Source of the DNA: CBDDLD01 sp965230605
GTDB lineage: Bacteria; Bacteroidota; Bacteroidia; Flavobacteriales; Flavobacteriaceae
Assembly (NCBI GenBank): GCA_965230605.1
Contig: CBDDLD010000004.1
Location: 496,001 to 560,000, forward strand
Direction of reading: 5' to 3'
Length of the DNA stretch: 64,000 bases
Of this stretch, positions 42,716-51,174 are shown piece by piece. A program made the translations under genes and the position numbers. The notes under the pieces were generated by a model, which had not been told where the DNA came from, did no database searches, and saw only the letters and a program-made list of their open reading frames with translations. Position 1 is the stretch's first letter; each line of letters opens with the position of its first letter.

Positions 42716-42789
42716 TCTGTAATTTTTGATTTATAAACGAAAAATCAATATACAGATTTCTGTCGGAGTTTGTTCTTAAAGATTACAGA
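42716..42789. promoter_or_regulatory. Candidate operator region upstream of the arsenosugar cluster
   Basis: Four copies of the half-site TCTGT/ACAGA: 42716 (+), 42752 (-), 42759 (+), 42785 (-). The inner pair forms ACAGA-TT-TCTGT; the outer pair extends to an 8-bp inverted repeat, TCTGTAAT and ATTACAGA. No ArsR gene is in the window. Short motifs in AT-rich DNA can arise by chance. Confidence 0.35.
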
Positions 42790-42888
42790 AAAAATTATAA
42801 AATAATTAAGTGATAGATTTGTATGATTGTAGGATTTAATGAGGTTAGATATAAATGACTTACTGTTAGTTTAATATAAATATGTTAA

Positions 42889-43488
42889 GTGAACCCTAAT
42901 AAAGAAAAAGATTACTGGACAACACGTTATCAAGAGCATAGAACGGGTTGGGATATTGGCTATCCCTCAACACCAATAAAGGAGTATGTAGACCAACTTG
43001 AAGATAAAGACCTAAATATCCTTATACCAGGATGCGGAAATGCTTATGAAGCAGAATATTTATATGAAAATGGTTTTAAGAATGTATTTGTGTTAGATAT
43101 TTCGGAAGTGCCTTTACAAGCATTTTTGGAGCGTAACCCTAGTTTTCCTAAGCATCAATTAATACTGGATGATTTTTTTAAATATGAAGGGCAATACGAC
43201 CTCATTATAGAGCAAACATTTTTTTGTTCTTTCATACCTACAGATGAGAACAGGTTTGCTTATGCTAAAAAGATGAATGAGCTACTTAAAACAGATGGTA
43301 AACTGATTGGTTTATGGTTTAATTTTCCCCTAAAAGGCGATATGGAGAAACGTCCTTTCGGTGGCAATAGAGATCTGTATTTAAAATATTTGAGCCCTTA
43401 CTTCAATGTTAAATCTTTTGAGACCTGTTATAATTCGATACCAGAACGGAAAGGGCAGGAATTATTTGGGGTTTTTGTAAAAGGGTAA
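42889..43488 (+). CDS. Thiopurine methyltransferase-family SAM methyltransferase
   Basis: 199 aa. Starts at GTG 42889: a stop codon lies directly before it in frame. YWTTRYQEHRTGWDIGYPS, the SAM loop ILIPGCGNAYEAEYLY and EQTFFCSF are TPMT-family marks. Bacterial TPMTs methylate thiols and can detoxify selenium or tellurium compounds. It diverges from the arsenosugar cluster across 174 bases, so an extra metalloid- or thiol-methylation role is possible. Family firm, substrate unknown. Confidence 0.88.
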   Translation: MNPNKEKDYWTTRYQEHRTGWDIGYPSTPIKEYVDQLEDKDLNILIPGCGNAYEAEYLYENGFKNVFVLDISEVPLQAFLERNPSFPKHQLILDDFFKYEGQYDLIIEQTFFCSFIPTDENRFAYAKKMNELLKTDGKLIGLWFNFPLKGDMEKRPFGGNRDLYLKYLSPYFNVKSFETCYNSIPERKGQELFGVFVKG

Positions 43489-43492
43489 AGAA

Positions 43493-43855
43493 TTAATCAA
43501 TTTCCTGCCCGAATTGCAACATATAACCATTATTATCATAGATGGCAAATTCTCGCATACCGTAATCAAAATCTTGAATTGGATAGCTTATTCTTGTTCT
43601 GTCTTTTAACCTATTCCATAACTTATTGGCGTTTTGAATCTTAAAGTAAAATGAACCCGTAAAGATTGGTTTTTTAAACTCTAATAATTCGTTGGGCTTA
43701 CTAATCATAATTTCCGTGGTATTATATCGAATATTTGCCCAACCACATCCTTTTTCATAATCAACACAATCAAATCCGAGTTCATTTTTATAAAATTTTA
43801 TAGTATCATCAATGTTATCAGTATATATCATCGGGATTAACTTTTGAATCTTCAT
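43493..43855 (-). CDS. VOC-family (glyoxalase/bleomycin-resistance fold) protein
   Basis: 120 aa, single VOC module pair. Opening KLIPMIYTDNIDDTIKFYKN and ending MREFAIYDNNGYMLQFGQ are typical; the ending Glu of many VOC enzymes (LxxxE) is replaced by Gln here, and the metal His at the start is absent, so it may bind ligand and not catalyse. Cytoplasmic. Four bases from the convergent TPMT stop. Ligand unknown. Confidence 0.83.
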   Translation of the reverse strand: MKIQKLIPMIYTDNIDDTIKFYKNELGFDCVDYEKGCGWANIRYNTTEIMISKPNELLEFKKPIFTGSFYFKIQNANKLWNRLKDRTRISYPIQDFDYGMREFAIYDNNGYMLQFGQEID

Positions 43856-43892
43856 AATAAAGCATAATTAGTTGCTGGTATACTATTAATAA

Positions 43893-44768
43893 TTAAAGAG
43901 AATTCAGGTCCCATAACCTCACTTTCTTATCTGCTGAGGCTAAGGCTAAAGCTTTCCCATTTGGTGAAAACGATAACCCATAATTTCCTTTGCTGGGGGC
44001 ATCCAATTCATTTATGACCTCAAGGGTATTAATATCTAATAGGATTACTTTGTACGCACTACTTACAGCTACACGTTTTTTATCTGAGTCAATGGATAAA
44101 GCGTAAAAATTATTGCCATTCAATGTTTTACCGTCAACTTCTTGCCAAGAGTCTATATTTACAACAGAAACATCTCCATTATAGCCAAGCGATATATACT
44201 CATCATTACTTTTAAATTTTAAATTGCATACAGCAATCTCATGACTGTTTATTGTTTTGATGATATTGGCGTCTTTCCTGTTAAAAAAATGTATTTCGCT
44301 ACCTAAGCCTCCTACAGCAATAAGTTCTTTAGATGCGTTGTAATCTAATATGCCTTGATTTTTAGATTGTAATTTAAGTGTTGATGAAACTTCTAGAATA
44401 TTTAGGTCTAATCTAATTAACTTTTGACTTGATGTGGCAATCCAAATTTCATCATCAGTAACTCTACTCATACTTGTTAAGCCTTTTTTGTCAACAAGAA
44501 CACTATTAATACATCGTTTAGAAATCTTATCCCAAACCTTAAAATATCCGTCTCCAGAAATAGAGAACAGCTTTTTATGATTAGAGTCAATTATTAAACT
44601 ATTTACTGTTTTTTGATGCCCGCTGTATTCTGAAATTAAATCAAGAGAATCCATGTTCCATTCTTTGATTTCACCACTAAACCCTAAGCTGTAAAATGAT
44701 GCCCCATCCTTTTCATATATCACTTTGTTTACATAAGATGTATGTGCATTAATCTCCTTGTACTTCAT
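43893..44768 (-). CDS. WD40-repeat beta-propeller protein
   Basis: 291 aa, no signal peptide, so probably cytoplasmic. Six to seven blades: repeats such as AHTSYVNKVIYEKDGASFYS, SGHQKTVNSLIIDSNHKKLF and LSFSPNGKALALASADKKVR-like, with WD/WN/LWDLN ends. Serves as a protein-binding scaffold in general. Its start lies 20 bases inside the preceding lipoprotein gene, in another frame. No enzymatic domain. Partner unknown. Confidence 0.83.
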   Translation of the reverse strand: MKYKEINAHTSYVNKVIYEKDGASFYSLGFSGEIKEWNMDSLDLISEYSGHQKTVNSLIIDSNHKKLFSISGDGYFKVWDKISKRCINSVLVDKKGLTSMSRVTDDEIWIATSSQKLIRLDLNILEVSSTLKLQSKNQGILDYNASKELIAVGGLGSEIHFFNRKDANIIKTINSHEIAVCNLKFKSNDEYISLGYNGDVSVVNIDSWQEVDGKTLNGNNFYALSIDSDKKRVAVSSAYKVILLDINTLEVINELDAPSKGNYGLSFSPNGKALALASADKKVRLWDLNSL

Positions 44769-45396
44769 TTTCTAAACGTGTGTATTTTGTTTCAACTCCT
44801 TTAAATGTGCTTTCTGTAACTTCGTCATGAAAAATAATTTCAAATAGATACTCATCTTTGCTTATCACCTTTATATTCATATCATAAATTTGATTAGTCA
44901 TAAAGATTGGATCTTCTGATTCACCAGAGGTCATAATATCATTTTCCCATTTTTTGTCTGCTTGAGAATCTCTACTTGTTGAGGTTACATAATAGGTCCC
45001 CCAATTATCAAACCTAACCATGGTAAATTTGTGAGATCGCCTATCGAAACCAATAATGGTATAGTCTTCTGATAAACTATCTTTAGAATGAGACTTTAGA
45101 AATCGATCTCCTAAAATGGTTTCGTTAAAGGCTTCGCCTTTTACTATTGTTGGAGGAGTGTTATTATTTTGGAATATGCTGGTTTCATATCGCCAATGCC
45201 CTGATAATTCTTTGATCTTTTCATGTTCTGGCCCTGGTTTAATGGATGCCTGATATTGTTCTACAAGACGATTTCTTGTTTCTAGATCCGTTTTATAATC
45301 TTGCTTTTCATCTTCGCTCTTTTTTTCAGAGCAGCTAAGCTGTAGCATCAGCATACAAATGCCAATAAAAATGTAACTGTGATTAAAGATTTTCAT
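44749..45396 (-). CDS. DUF1579-like lipoprotein
   Basis: 215 aa. Lipoprotein signal ending MLMLQLSCSEKK (Cys about 22). The body has LSGHWRYETSIFQ, FLKSHSKDSLSEDYTIIGFD and YYVTSTSRDSQ, which resemble DUF1579 lipocalin-like proteins. Charged linker after the lipid anchor. Periplasmic or outer-membrane. Overlaps the WD40 gene by 20 bases. Role unknown. Confidence 0.72.
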   Translation of the reverse strand: MKIFNHSYIFIGICMLMLQLSCSEKKSEDEKQDYKTDLETRNRLVEQYQASIKPGPEHEKIKELSGHWRYETSIFQNNNTPPTIVKGEAFNETILGDRFLKSHSKDSLSEDYTIIGFDRRSHKFTMVRFDNWGTYYVTSTSRDSQADKKWENDIMTSGESEDPIFMTNQIYDMNIKVISKDEYLFEIIFHDEVTESTFKGVETKYTRLENEVQGD

Positions 45397-45574
45397 GATT
45401 TTTATCTTTTAGAGTTTGCCTTTTATTATGGTCTTGATTTATAAACCTTAGATATAAAGCAATACATATCATTGTGAAAACGCGACATTTTTTTGTGAAT
45501 TTTTGATGAATTTTTATCTATAACTTATAATGGCCGAATTCATGAAGCACCCTTTTGATTCATAGCGTTTATAT

Positions 45575-46084
45575 CTATTTTAATTCTACTTTGTTACTCT
45601 TTTTAAACACAAAATATAGTGATACTAATACCCCCAAAATGAACTGAAAAAAGCCGTATCTTATGATTTCAATAGTAAACATGTTGATTGGCTTATATGA
45701 GGATTTAAACGCTTTGATTGTGTTATCAATAGTATTGACTGAATTACCTTGTTCAGCTAGAGAATTTGCCCAGAATACTGAGACTTCTTCAACCCATTCT
45801 GGTTCAATGTACTGTGTATATACAAACATATAAAGCTGAAACACATACCTGGATATTATTACAATAATTAAAACAGTTAATACTACCTTTAAAAAACTAA
45901 TGGACTTTCCATTTTTCAACCATAACAGTCTTACGCCATACACAACAAATACAATTACTAATAAATTCATTGTAATAGCATACCAATTTGTTAAACCTAA
46001 ACCTAGCCAGGTCAACACCTGTGTCGATAATGAAATAGATAGACCAAGCCCTAATCCTGATTTTAATCCGTGTGGCATTATCAT
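45575..46084 (-). CDS. DUF4199-like membrane protein
   Basis: 169 aa, four hydrophobic helices (about 10-30, 35-55, 65-87, 140-160) with a helical loop between the third and fourth. The plan fits the DUF4199 family common in Bacteroidota. A second ATG six bases downstream is an equal start choice. Inner membrane; function unknown. The 178-base gap to the lipoprotein gene below it holds nothing I can name. Confidence 0.6.
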   Translation of the reverse strand: MIMPHGLKSGLGLGLSISLSTQVLTWLGLGLTNWYAITMNLLVIVFVVYGVRLLWLKNGKSISFLKVVLTVLIIVIISRYVFQLYMFVYTQYIEPEWVEEVSVFWANSLAEQGNSVNTIDNTIKAFKSSYKPINMFTIEIIRYGFFQFILGVLVSLYFVFKKSNKVELK

Positions 46085-46200
46085 GAATGGTTGTTGTTTA
46101 AATTAATTTTTACATAAATTTATCTAAATGACTATTCAAGTTGTAAACATTTATAATTATTGACATGAGATTTAGTTGTTAATTTTTCTTTTGTAATGAA

Positions 46201-47295
46201 ATGATACAGATAGATAGTTTCTGGCCTATATTTTTTTTAGCTGTTGCTTTACAAGGCTTTTTTTTAAGTGGCGTATTGTTGCTTCAAAAGAAAGCAAATA
46301 GAACCAACGCGGTTCTGTCTGTTCTGATTATTCTGTTTTCCTTATCCTTATTAGACAGCGCTTATTTTTGGTCAGAGTTATACAAAGAAAACCCGCATTT
46401 TTTAGGGATTAGTCTTGACTTTCGCTTAATCTATGGCCCATTATTCTATCTCTACTTAAAGAAATTGACACAATCAGGGCATGTGAGTTTAAAAAAGAAT
46501 TGGCTCATTTTCCTTCCTTTCATAATTGCTGTTTTATGGCATTTACCCTATTACTTGAGTGATACAAATGAAAAATTAGATTTAATATCAAATTGGGGAA
46601 GAAGCATTATAAATGCTGCGATTTTACCGACGATTGGCTTAGTGTCCTTAGGGTATTTTAATATCAAATCATATCAATTAATCAAAAAGGTTGAAAAGGA
46701 GAAAACCATTAAAATTATTGGATCTAAACACTGGCTTGGTTTAATTTTTATAGCGTATACACTCTTTACACTTTTCCATTATTTACATTTTGTGAATATC
46801 ATTATTGGCAACCCAATAAGCCTAAGCGATATTATCGTGGCCATTGGCCATTCAATTTTTATTTACTCTATTGGGTATTTAGGGCTTAAAATGAGTAAAC
46901 TTCTAAATGGTATTCAAGTAGATAATACAAAGTATAAAACCAATTCTATTCCTAAGAAGTTTGCAGAAGAAATGTATCATAAGCTTAAAGATTATTTAGT
47001 GTCTAGTGAGGTATATAAAGAGAATGATGTCAAGCTAGCGGATTTAGCGAATCAATTGTCACTTACGCCTCATCAACTGTCACAAATAATTAACCAAAAT
47101 GCGGGTCAAAACTTTTCGGAGTTTATCAATAATTACAGAATAAATGAAGCTGTTGAATTGATCTTCGATATCGATAGAGTCAATGAATTGGCCTATGAAG
47201 TTGGGTTTAATAATCGTACAACGTTCAATAAGTTGTTTAAGAAGACCACAGGTTTAACACCTACACAATATAAAAAGAAGCATAAAAAGAGATAA
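46201..47295 (+). CDS. AraC-family regulator with N-terminal membrane domain
   Basis: 364 aa. About seven N-terminal helices (to residue about 235) joined to an AraC-type double helix-turn-helix (about 260-360): VKLADLANQLSLTPHQLSQI and VNELAYEVGFNNRTTFNKLF. Membrane-bound AraC regulators are common in Bacteroidota and sense envelope or lipid signals. The closest target is the hydrolase gene 34 bases downstream or the divergent DUF4199-like gene; both are guesses. Confidence 0.9.
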   Translation: MIQIDSFWPIFFLAVALQGFFLSGVLLLQKKANRTNAVLSVLIILFSLSLLDSAYFWSELYKENPHFLGISLDFRLIYGPLFYLYLKKLTQSGHVSLKKNWLIFLPFIIAVLWHLPYYLSDTNEKLDLISNWGRSIINAAILPTIGLVSLGYFNIKSYQLIKKVEKEKTIKIIGSKHWLGLIFIAYTLFTLFHYLHFVNIIIGNPISLSDIIVAIGHSIFIYSIGYLGLKMSKLLNGIQVDNTKYKTNSIPKKFAEEMYHKLKDYLVSSEVYKENDVKLADLANQLSLTPHQLSQIINQNAGQNFSEFINNYRINEAVELIFDIDRVNELAYEVGFNNRTTFNKLFKKTTGLTPTQYKKKHKKR

Positions 47296-47329
47296 TCATA
47301 GTATATAGATACTATGACCAAAAGTGAGT

Positions 47330-48211
47330 ATGTCTAAAACTAATCAGATTTTTCGGCTTAAAGATGGTAGAACACTTGGCTTTGCAGAATATGGGTGTTT
47401 AACAGGGTTTCCTGTAATAGGACTTCACGGGACACCAGGGTCTAGGTTATGGTTTGCTGAGGATGATGCAACAAGTACTGAATTAAACCTAAGGCTAATT
47501 ACAGTAGATAGGCCTGGTTATGGAAATTCTGATGTGCAACCAGGGCGTTCTATAATAGATTTTAATAATGACTTAAAAGAATTAATAACTTATTTAAAGC
47601 TTGAAAAGTTTTCAATATTTGGAGTGTCAGGTGGAGGAGCTTATGCAGCTAGTTTTGCTAGTAGCCATATAAATAGACTACATAAAGCGGGTTTGATAGC
47701 TTCAGTTTACAAATACAATTTTAAATCTCCTCCAAAATTAATGAGTAAAGAAAATAAAATGGGGTTTCGACTAGCTAGATATGCACCATTGATTTTAAGA
47801 TATTCATTTAGGCAGCAAAAGCACTTAATTTCATCTAGACCATCCGTGTTTAAGAAATATTATAGAAAGAGTTCTAAATCTTTGGCTATTTCTGATAGGG
47901 AATTATTAAGTAGTGATGAATTCATGAATTCAATAATGATTCAGTTTAAAGAGGGTTTTAAACAAAACTGTTGTGAAGCGGTGAATGAATTAAAATTATT
48001 TTCTAAAGATTTTGGGTTTAACTACGAAGCCATACAGTGTCCTGTCGAAATATGGCATGGAGTAGATGATACGTTATCTCCAATACAAGGCATCTATGAG
48101 GTTTCTAAAAAAATTCAGAACTGCCATACAAATTACATCATTAATAAAGGGCATTTTTTGGATGATGATAAGTTGATTTGGGAAAGAATCTTAAGATCTC
48201 TAATTGAGTAA
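47330..48211 (+). CDS. Alpha/beta hydrolase
   Basis: 293 aa from ATG 47330; GTG 47324 is the alternative. LHGTPGSRLWF forms the oxyanion-hole HG, GVSGGGAYA gives the nucleophile Ser, WHGVDDTLSP the acid, NKGHFLDDD the His. A cap of about 90 residues with basic patches lies between strands 6 and 7. No signal peptide. Substrate not predictable. Ends four bases from the convergent CPBP protease. Confidence 0.87.
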   Translation: MSKTNQIFRLKDGRTLGFAEYGCLTGFPVIGLHGTPGSRLWFAEDDATSTELNLRLITVDRPGYGNSDVQPGRSIIDFNNDLKELITYLKLEKFSIFGVSGGGAYAASFASSHINRLHKAGLIASVYKYNFKSPPKLMSKENKMGFRLARYAPLILRYSFRQQKHLISSRPSVFKKYYRKSSKSLAISDRELLSSDEFMNSIMIQFKEGFKQNCCEAVNELKLFSKDFGFNYEAIQCPVEIWHGVDDTLSPIQGIYEVSKKIQNCHTNYIINKGHFLDDDKLIWERILRSLIE

Positions 48212-48214
48212 AAA

Positions 48215-48931
48215 CTATTTTAAGTAGAGCATTATGAATAAAACAGTGTCCATGTACATATGTGCTAAAATTACAATCCAGATTTTTTTATTAAAGTAAT
48301 TATAAGCAAAACCTAATGCCAAGCCCATGAAAGCAGTTTGTACAATTCCCATAGGTCCCCAATCATAGTGAATTAATCCGAAAATGACTGCACTGATCAT
48401 AACAGATAAGTTTGGGCTCATACCTATTTGAGAAAGTCTATTAATTAAAAAAGCACGATAAATAACCTCTTCTCCAAAAGATGAAGATATGTACACACTT
48501 ATCAATGTTAGTGGCAAAACCCATAGGTTGTCTTTTAAATAGTTATGTTGTGTTAAGTCCGTGTTTTCTGGAATTCCGGTAATATTAACCATAATCATAG
48601 AACCGATAAAAAACATCAACGTTGCTATGATAAATACTACGATGGACTTGAGGAATGTTTTACGAGCAAATTTGAGACTGAACTTTTTAAAGCTTAACCC
48701 ATAATCACTAAAGCGTTCATTTCTAAGCTTCACGCCAAGATAAGCATAACATAGCATAAAGATATTAGCCAGCCATAGAACCGTTTGGTTGACTAATAGA
48801 TGATTTCCTTTCTTAGATTCAAATATTTTGATGAATAGGAAGACTAAAACAAAGAGTACAATGATCTCTAAAATTTTTGCCTTCCTACTCGTGTTTAAAT
48901 ACAGCCCTAATTTGCTGCTAAAACTGTTCAT
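48215..48931 (-). CDS. CPBP-family intramembrane metalloprotease, copy 1
   Basis: 238 aa, six to seven helices. CPBP (Abi) motifs: GEEVIYRAFLINRL (EExxxR), FGLIHYDWG (FxxxH) and LAHMYMD. These are Rce1-like glutamate proteases of the inner membrane. No bacteriocin genes nearby, so immunity is unlikely. A second CPBP gene lies 1.3 kb further along the same strand, with a TlpA-type protein between. Confidence 0.88.
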   Translation of the reverse strand: MNSFSSKLGLYLNTSRKAKILEIIVLFVLVFLFIKIFESKKGNHLLVNQTVLWLANIFMLCYAYLGVKLRNERFSDYGLSFKKFSLKFARKTFLKSIVVFIIATLMFFIGSMIMVNITGIPENTDLTQHNYLKDNLWVLPLTLISVYISSSFGEEVIYRAFLINRLSQIGMSPNLSVMISAVIFGLIHYDWGPMGIVQTAFMGLALGFAYNYFNKKIWIVILAHMYMDTVLFIMLYLK

Positions 48932-48957
48932 TTAATTGATAGGTGTTATAAGCACTA

Positions 48958-50079
48958 TTATTGGTTAAGGATATTACTTATGTTCGAAACCATATTCTGA
49001 TCTTGGCCATTATTTACATAAAGAATCTTTCCGTTTTCATCAATTAGCACTACAAGAGGTAGCGATGCAATTTTAAAACTTTTAGCTACTGAAGCATCTT
49101 CATCTAAAAGTGTTTTGTACTGCTCGATATTTTTCTTCTTTAGATAGCCTTTTAGCTTAAAATTAGGTTTTTCCCAAACGTTTACCCCGTAGACTACCAG
49201 ATTAGTACTTTCAAATTTAGATTTGATGGACTCAATCTCTGGCATAATTTTCCAACAAGGTGCACACCAAGATGCCCAAAAATCTAAGAGAATCTTTTTT
49301 CCTTTTAATTCCTTACTTGTCACTTTACTGCCGTTAATGTCTTTTAGAATCCAATCTGGTGCTTTCTGCCCCGGAGCAATTATTCTCGCATCCTCATCAA
49401 TAGTAGTGACTCCTTCAGAAGCGACTTCAAAGACATTAGGGTCTATTGGCTTATTGATTTTTGAGTTAGACATTTCAAAAAGGAAACCACCTTCGGTACC
49501 TGAGTTGTTGTTCTCTGTTTTTTGACCATAGATTTGATAGTCGTTTTTCCCAAAATACCAATTATTGGTTTCCCCCCACTGATTCACAAGTTTTACTACG
49601 TGACAATCAATACCATTCACTTTTTTTTCTCCAACATACTCAAGTGTTTTATTATTAAAGTTCATTTGAAAAGGACTTGGCATTAAAAACTCTCTAAATA
49701 CGGCATACCATGCATAAGACATTAAATAACCAGATCCTTTTGATGCAGACCCGGTTTTTAAAACCTTATTAGTTTTATCTAAGAGTTTTAAATCATTTCC
49801 ATTGGTGTAGATAAATTCTTCTTGAATAAGCTTGCCAAAATCGTTATAGGTTTTTAACAAGACACCCAAATTCATGCCTCTGCTTTTATCTATATATACT
49901 TTACCACTAAAGTTGCCGTAACTTTTACCCCATCCTTTATAAGTGTAGTCGTATTCTATACTTACATTAGTGCTTAACTGATCGTTTACTTTTTTTAGAA
50001 TATCTAATGCTTTTTCATTCTGCCCAACGGCCATCATTGATGCTGAAGACATCAATAAAAATGCTAATATATGCTTCAT
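48958..50079 (-). CDS. TlpA-type thiol-disulfide oxidoreductase with N-terminal lipoprotein-sensor-like domain
   Basis: 373 aa with signal peptide (MKHILAFLLMSSASMMAVGQ). Residues about 21-215 resemble the outer-membrane lipoprotein-sorting/DUF2092-like fold (VKLVNQWGETNNWYF, KINKPIDPNVFEV). Residues about 235-373 are a thioredoxin domain with W271-C272-A-P-C275. Periplasmic reductant or disulfide isomerase. The join of a LolA-like sensor with TlpA is common in Bacteroidota. 26 bases from the downstream CPBP gene. Confidence 0.87.
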   Translation of the reverse strand: MKHILAFLLMSSASMMAVGQNEKALDILKKVNDQLSTNVSIEYDYTYKGWGKSYGNFSGKVYIDKSRGMNLGVLLKTYNDFGKLIQEEFIYTNGNDLKLLDKTNKVLKTGSASKGSGYLMSYAWYAVFREFLMPSPFQMNFNNKTLEYVGEKKVNGIDCHVVKLVNQWGETNNWYFGKNDYQIYGQKTENNNSGTEGGFLFEMSNSKINKPIDPNVFEVASEGVTTIDEDARIIAPGQKAPDWILKDINGSKVTSKELKGKKILLDFWASWCAPCWKIMPEIESIKSKFESTNLVVYGVNVWEKPNFKLKGYLKKKNIEQYKTLLDEDASVAKSFKIASLPLVVLIDENGKILYVNNGQDQNMVSNISNILNQ

Positions 50080-50197
50080 AATATTTGTTTTTATTTAAAG
50101 CGATATTAGCATATTGCTATTTGTAAATGTGAAAAATTATAATAGTTGACTAATTCGGTATGTGTTAGTTTTTAGACTTAAAATAGTGTTCTAACTT

Positions 50198-50860
50198 TTA
50201 AAAAAAGAAAGTTGCTACCTCGCTCTCAAGATCATTATAGATTAAAAAAATTGAAAAAAGATCGTAAACAGCATGAGTTACTACTAAGAGCCATAAGTTC
50301 TCATTGTTTTTAAAGTATAATGCGCCTAAAATAATTCCTACGATAGTTGCATGTATGGCCCCATGTAAGCCTTGGTACAAGTGAGGTAGACCGAATATTA
50401 AACTGGAGATTAATACAATGATATATTTCGCTTTGGTACTCTTTCCTAAGAATAACTTTAACCTATTAAAAAGAAACCCTCTGAAGATAATTTCTTCACA
50501 TAAACCTGCCGAGATAATAACAAACAAGGCTAAAATTATTGCTGCTTTTAGATCCCCTTGTAAATATTGAAATGTTATGTTCTGAGGTTGAGCTCCAATT
50601 AGGGGCATTACGATGGCTTTAAAAAATAATTTTAATAAGATGCCTAAGGGTATTCCGTAAAGAAAAATAACATACCATTTTTTAGGTTTAAATAAGCCAA
50701 AAATTTTAAACGGGAGTTTTGTTAACGCTCTCCATATGAAGAATAAGATGCCTCCTAATATCGGAGCAAAACCACCAGCACCGGTTATTAATACTAAGAT
50801 TAGGAGCTGACCCATCTTTGAATCATTCCGCCAATTGTAATTTACTTCTTTAGCATTCAT
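50198..50860 (-). CDS. CPBP-family intramembrane metalloprotease, copy 2
   Basis: 220 aa, six helices. GLCEEIIFRGFLFNRL, FGLPHLYQG and VTHAVYDL give the Glu and His residues of CPBP proteases. Separate from copy 1 in sequence outside the motifs. Inner membrane. The 138 bases before the tRNA gene hold an AT-only palindrome and the tRNA terminator; no clear promoter for this gene seen. 118 bases separate it from the TlpA-type gene. Confidence 0.88.
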   Translation of the reverse strand: MNAKEVNYNWRNDSKMGQLLILVLITGAGGFAPILGGILFFIWRALTKLPFKIFGLFKPKKWYVIFLYGIPLGILLKLFFKAIVMPLIGAQPQNITFQYLQGDLKAAIILALFVIISAGLCEEIIFRGFLFNRLKLFLGKSTKAKYIIVLISSLIFGLPHLYQGLHGAIHATIVGIILGALYFKNNENLWLLVVTHAVYDLFSIFLIYNDLESEVATFFF

Positions 50861-50965
50861 AAGAGCAAAGAAGTAATCTTTATCAACTTACAAGTAAATA
50901 ATTATAATTATTCACATAAAAGGACATGTAAAAAGGTATAGTAATAGAAAACTACTATTAAAAAC

Positions 50966-50996
50966 AAAAACCCGATTCAATCTGAATCGGGTTTTT
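50966..50996 (-). terminator. Intrinsic terminator of the tRNA-Phe gene
   Basis: Perfect 14-bp stem (50966-50979 with 50983-50996) and a 3-base loop, stem base A5/T5. It reads as a terminator on the minus strand right after the tRNA and, by symmetry, on the plus strand too. Confidence 0.9.
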
Positions 50997-50998
50997 GA

Positions 50999-51074
50999 TG
51001 GTGGTGCCTCCAGGAATCGAACCAGGGACACAAGGATTTTCAGTCCTTTGCTCTACCAACTGAGCTAAGGCACC
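50999..51074 (-). tRNA. tRNA-Phe (GAA)
   Basis: 76 bases including an encoded CCA. Acceptor GGTGCCT/AGGCACC with discriminator A; D arm GCTC-GAGC; anticodon stem AAGGA/TCCTT with loop CTGAAAA (anticodon GAA); T loop TTCGATT. The T stem CCTGG/CCTGG leaves one central U-U mismatch. Promoter and terminator flank it exactly. Confidence 0.97.
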
Positions 51075-51093
51075 AGTTGCATAAATGCGGATG

Positions 51094-51124
51094 CAAATAT
51101 ATGCTCATTTTTATTATTCGCAAA
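51094..51124 (-). promoter_or_regulatory. Promoter of tRNA-Phe (TTTG-N19-TATATTTG)
   Basis: On the minus strand TTTG at 51124-51121, a 19-base spacer and TATATTTG at 51101-51094. This is a full match to the Bacteroidota consensus (-33 TTTG, -7 TAnnTTTG). It ends 20 bases before the tRNA 5' end. Confidence 0.85.
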
Positions 51125-51174
51125 AATAAATAAATAAAAATTGCTTTTGTAAATTTACGCTTTTATGAGGACAT

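Noticed and set aside
48215..50860. CPBP genes as bacteriocin immunity
   Set aside because: No bacteriocin precursor or ABC exporter seen in the gaps or neighbours.
50897..50912. Perfect 16-bp palindrome of A and T only
   Set aside because: Low-complexity AT sequence of this kind is common in the window's composition; no position argument.
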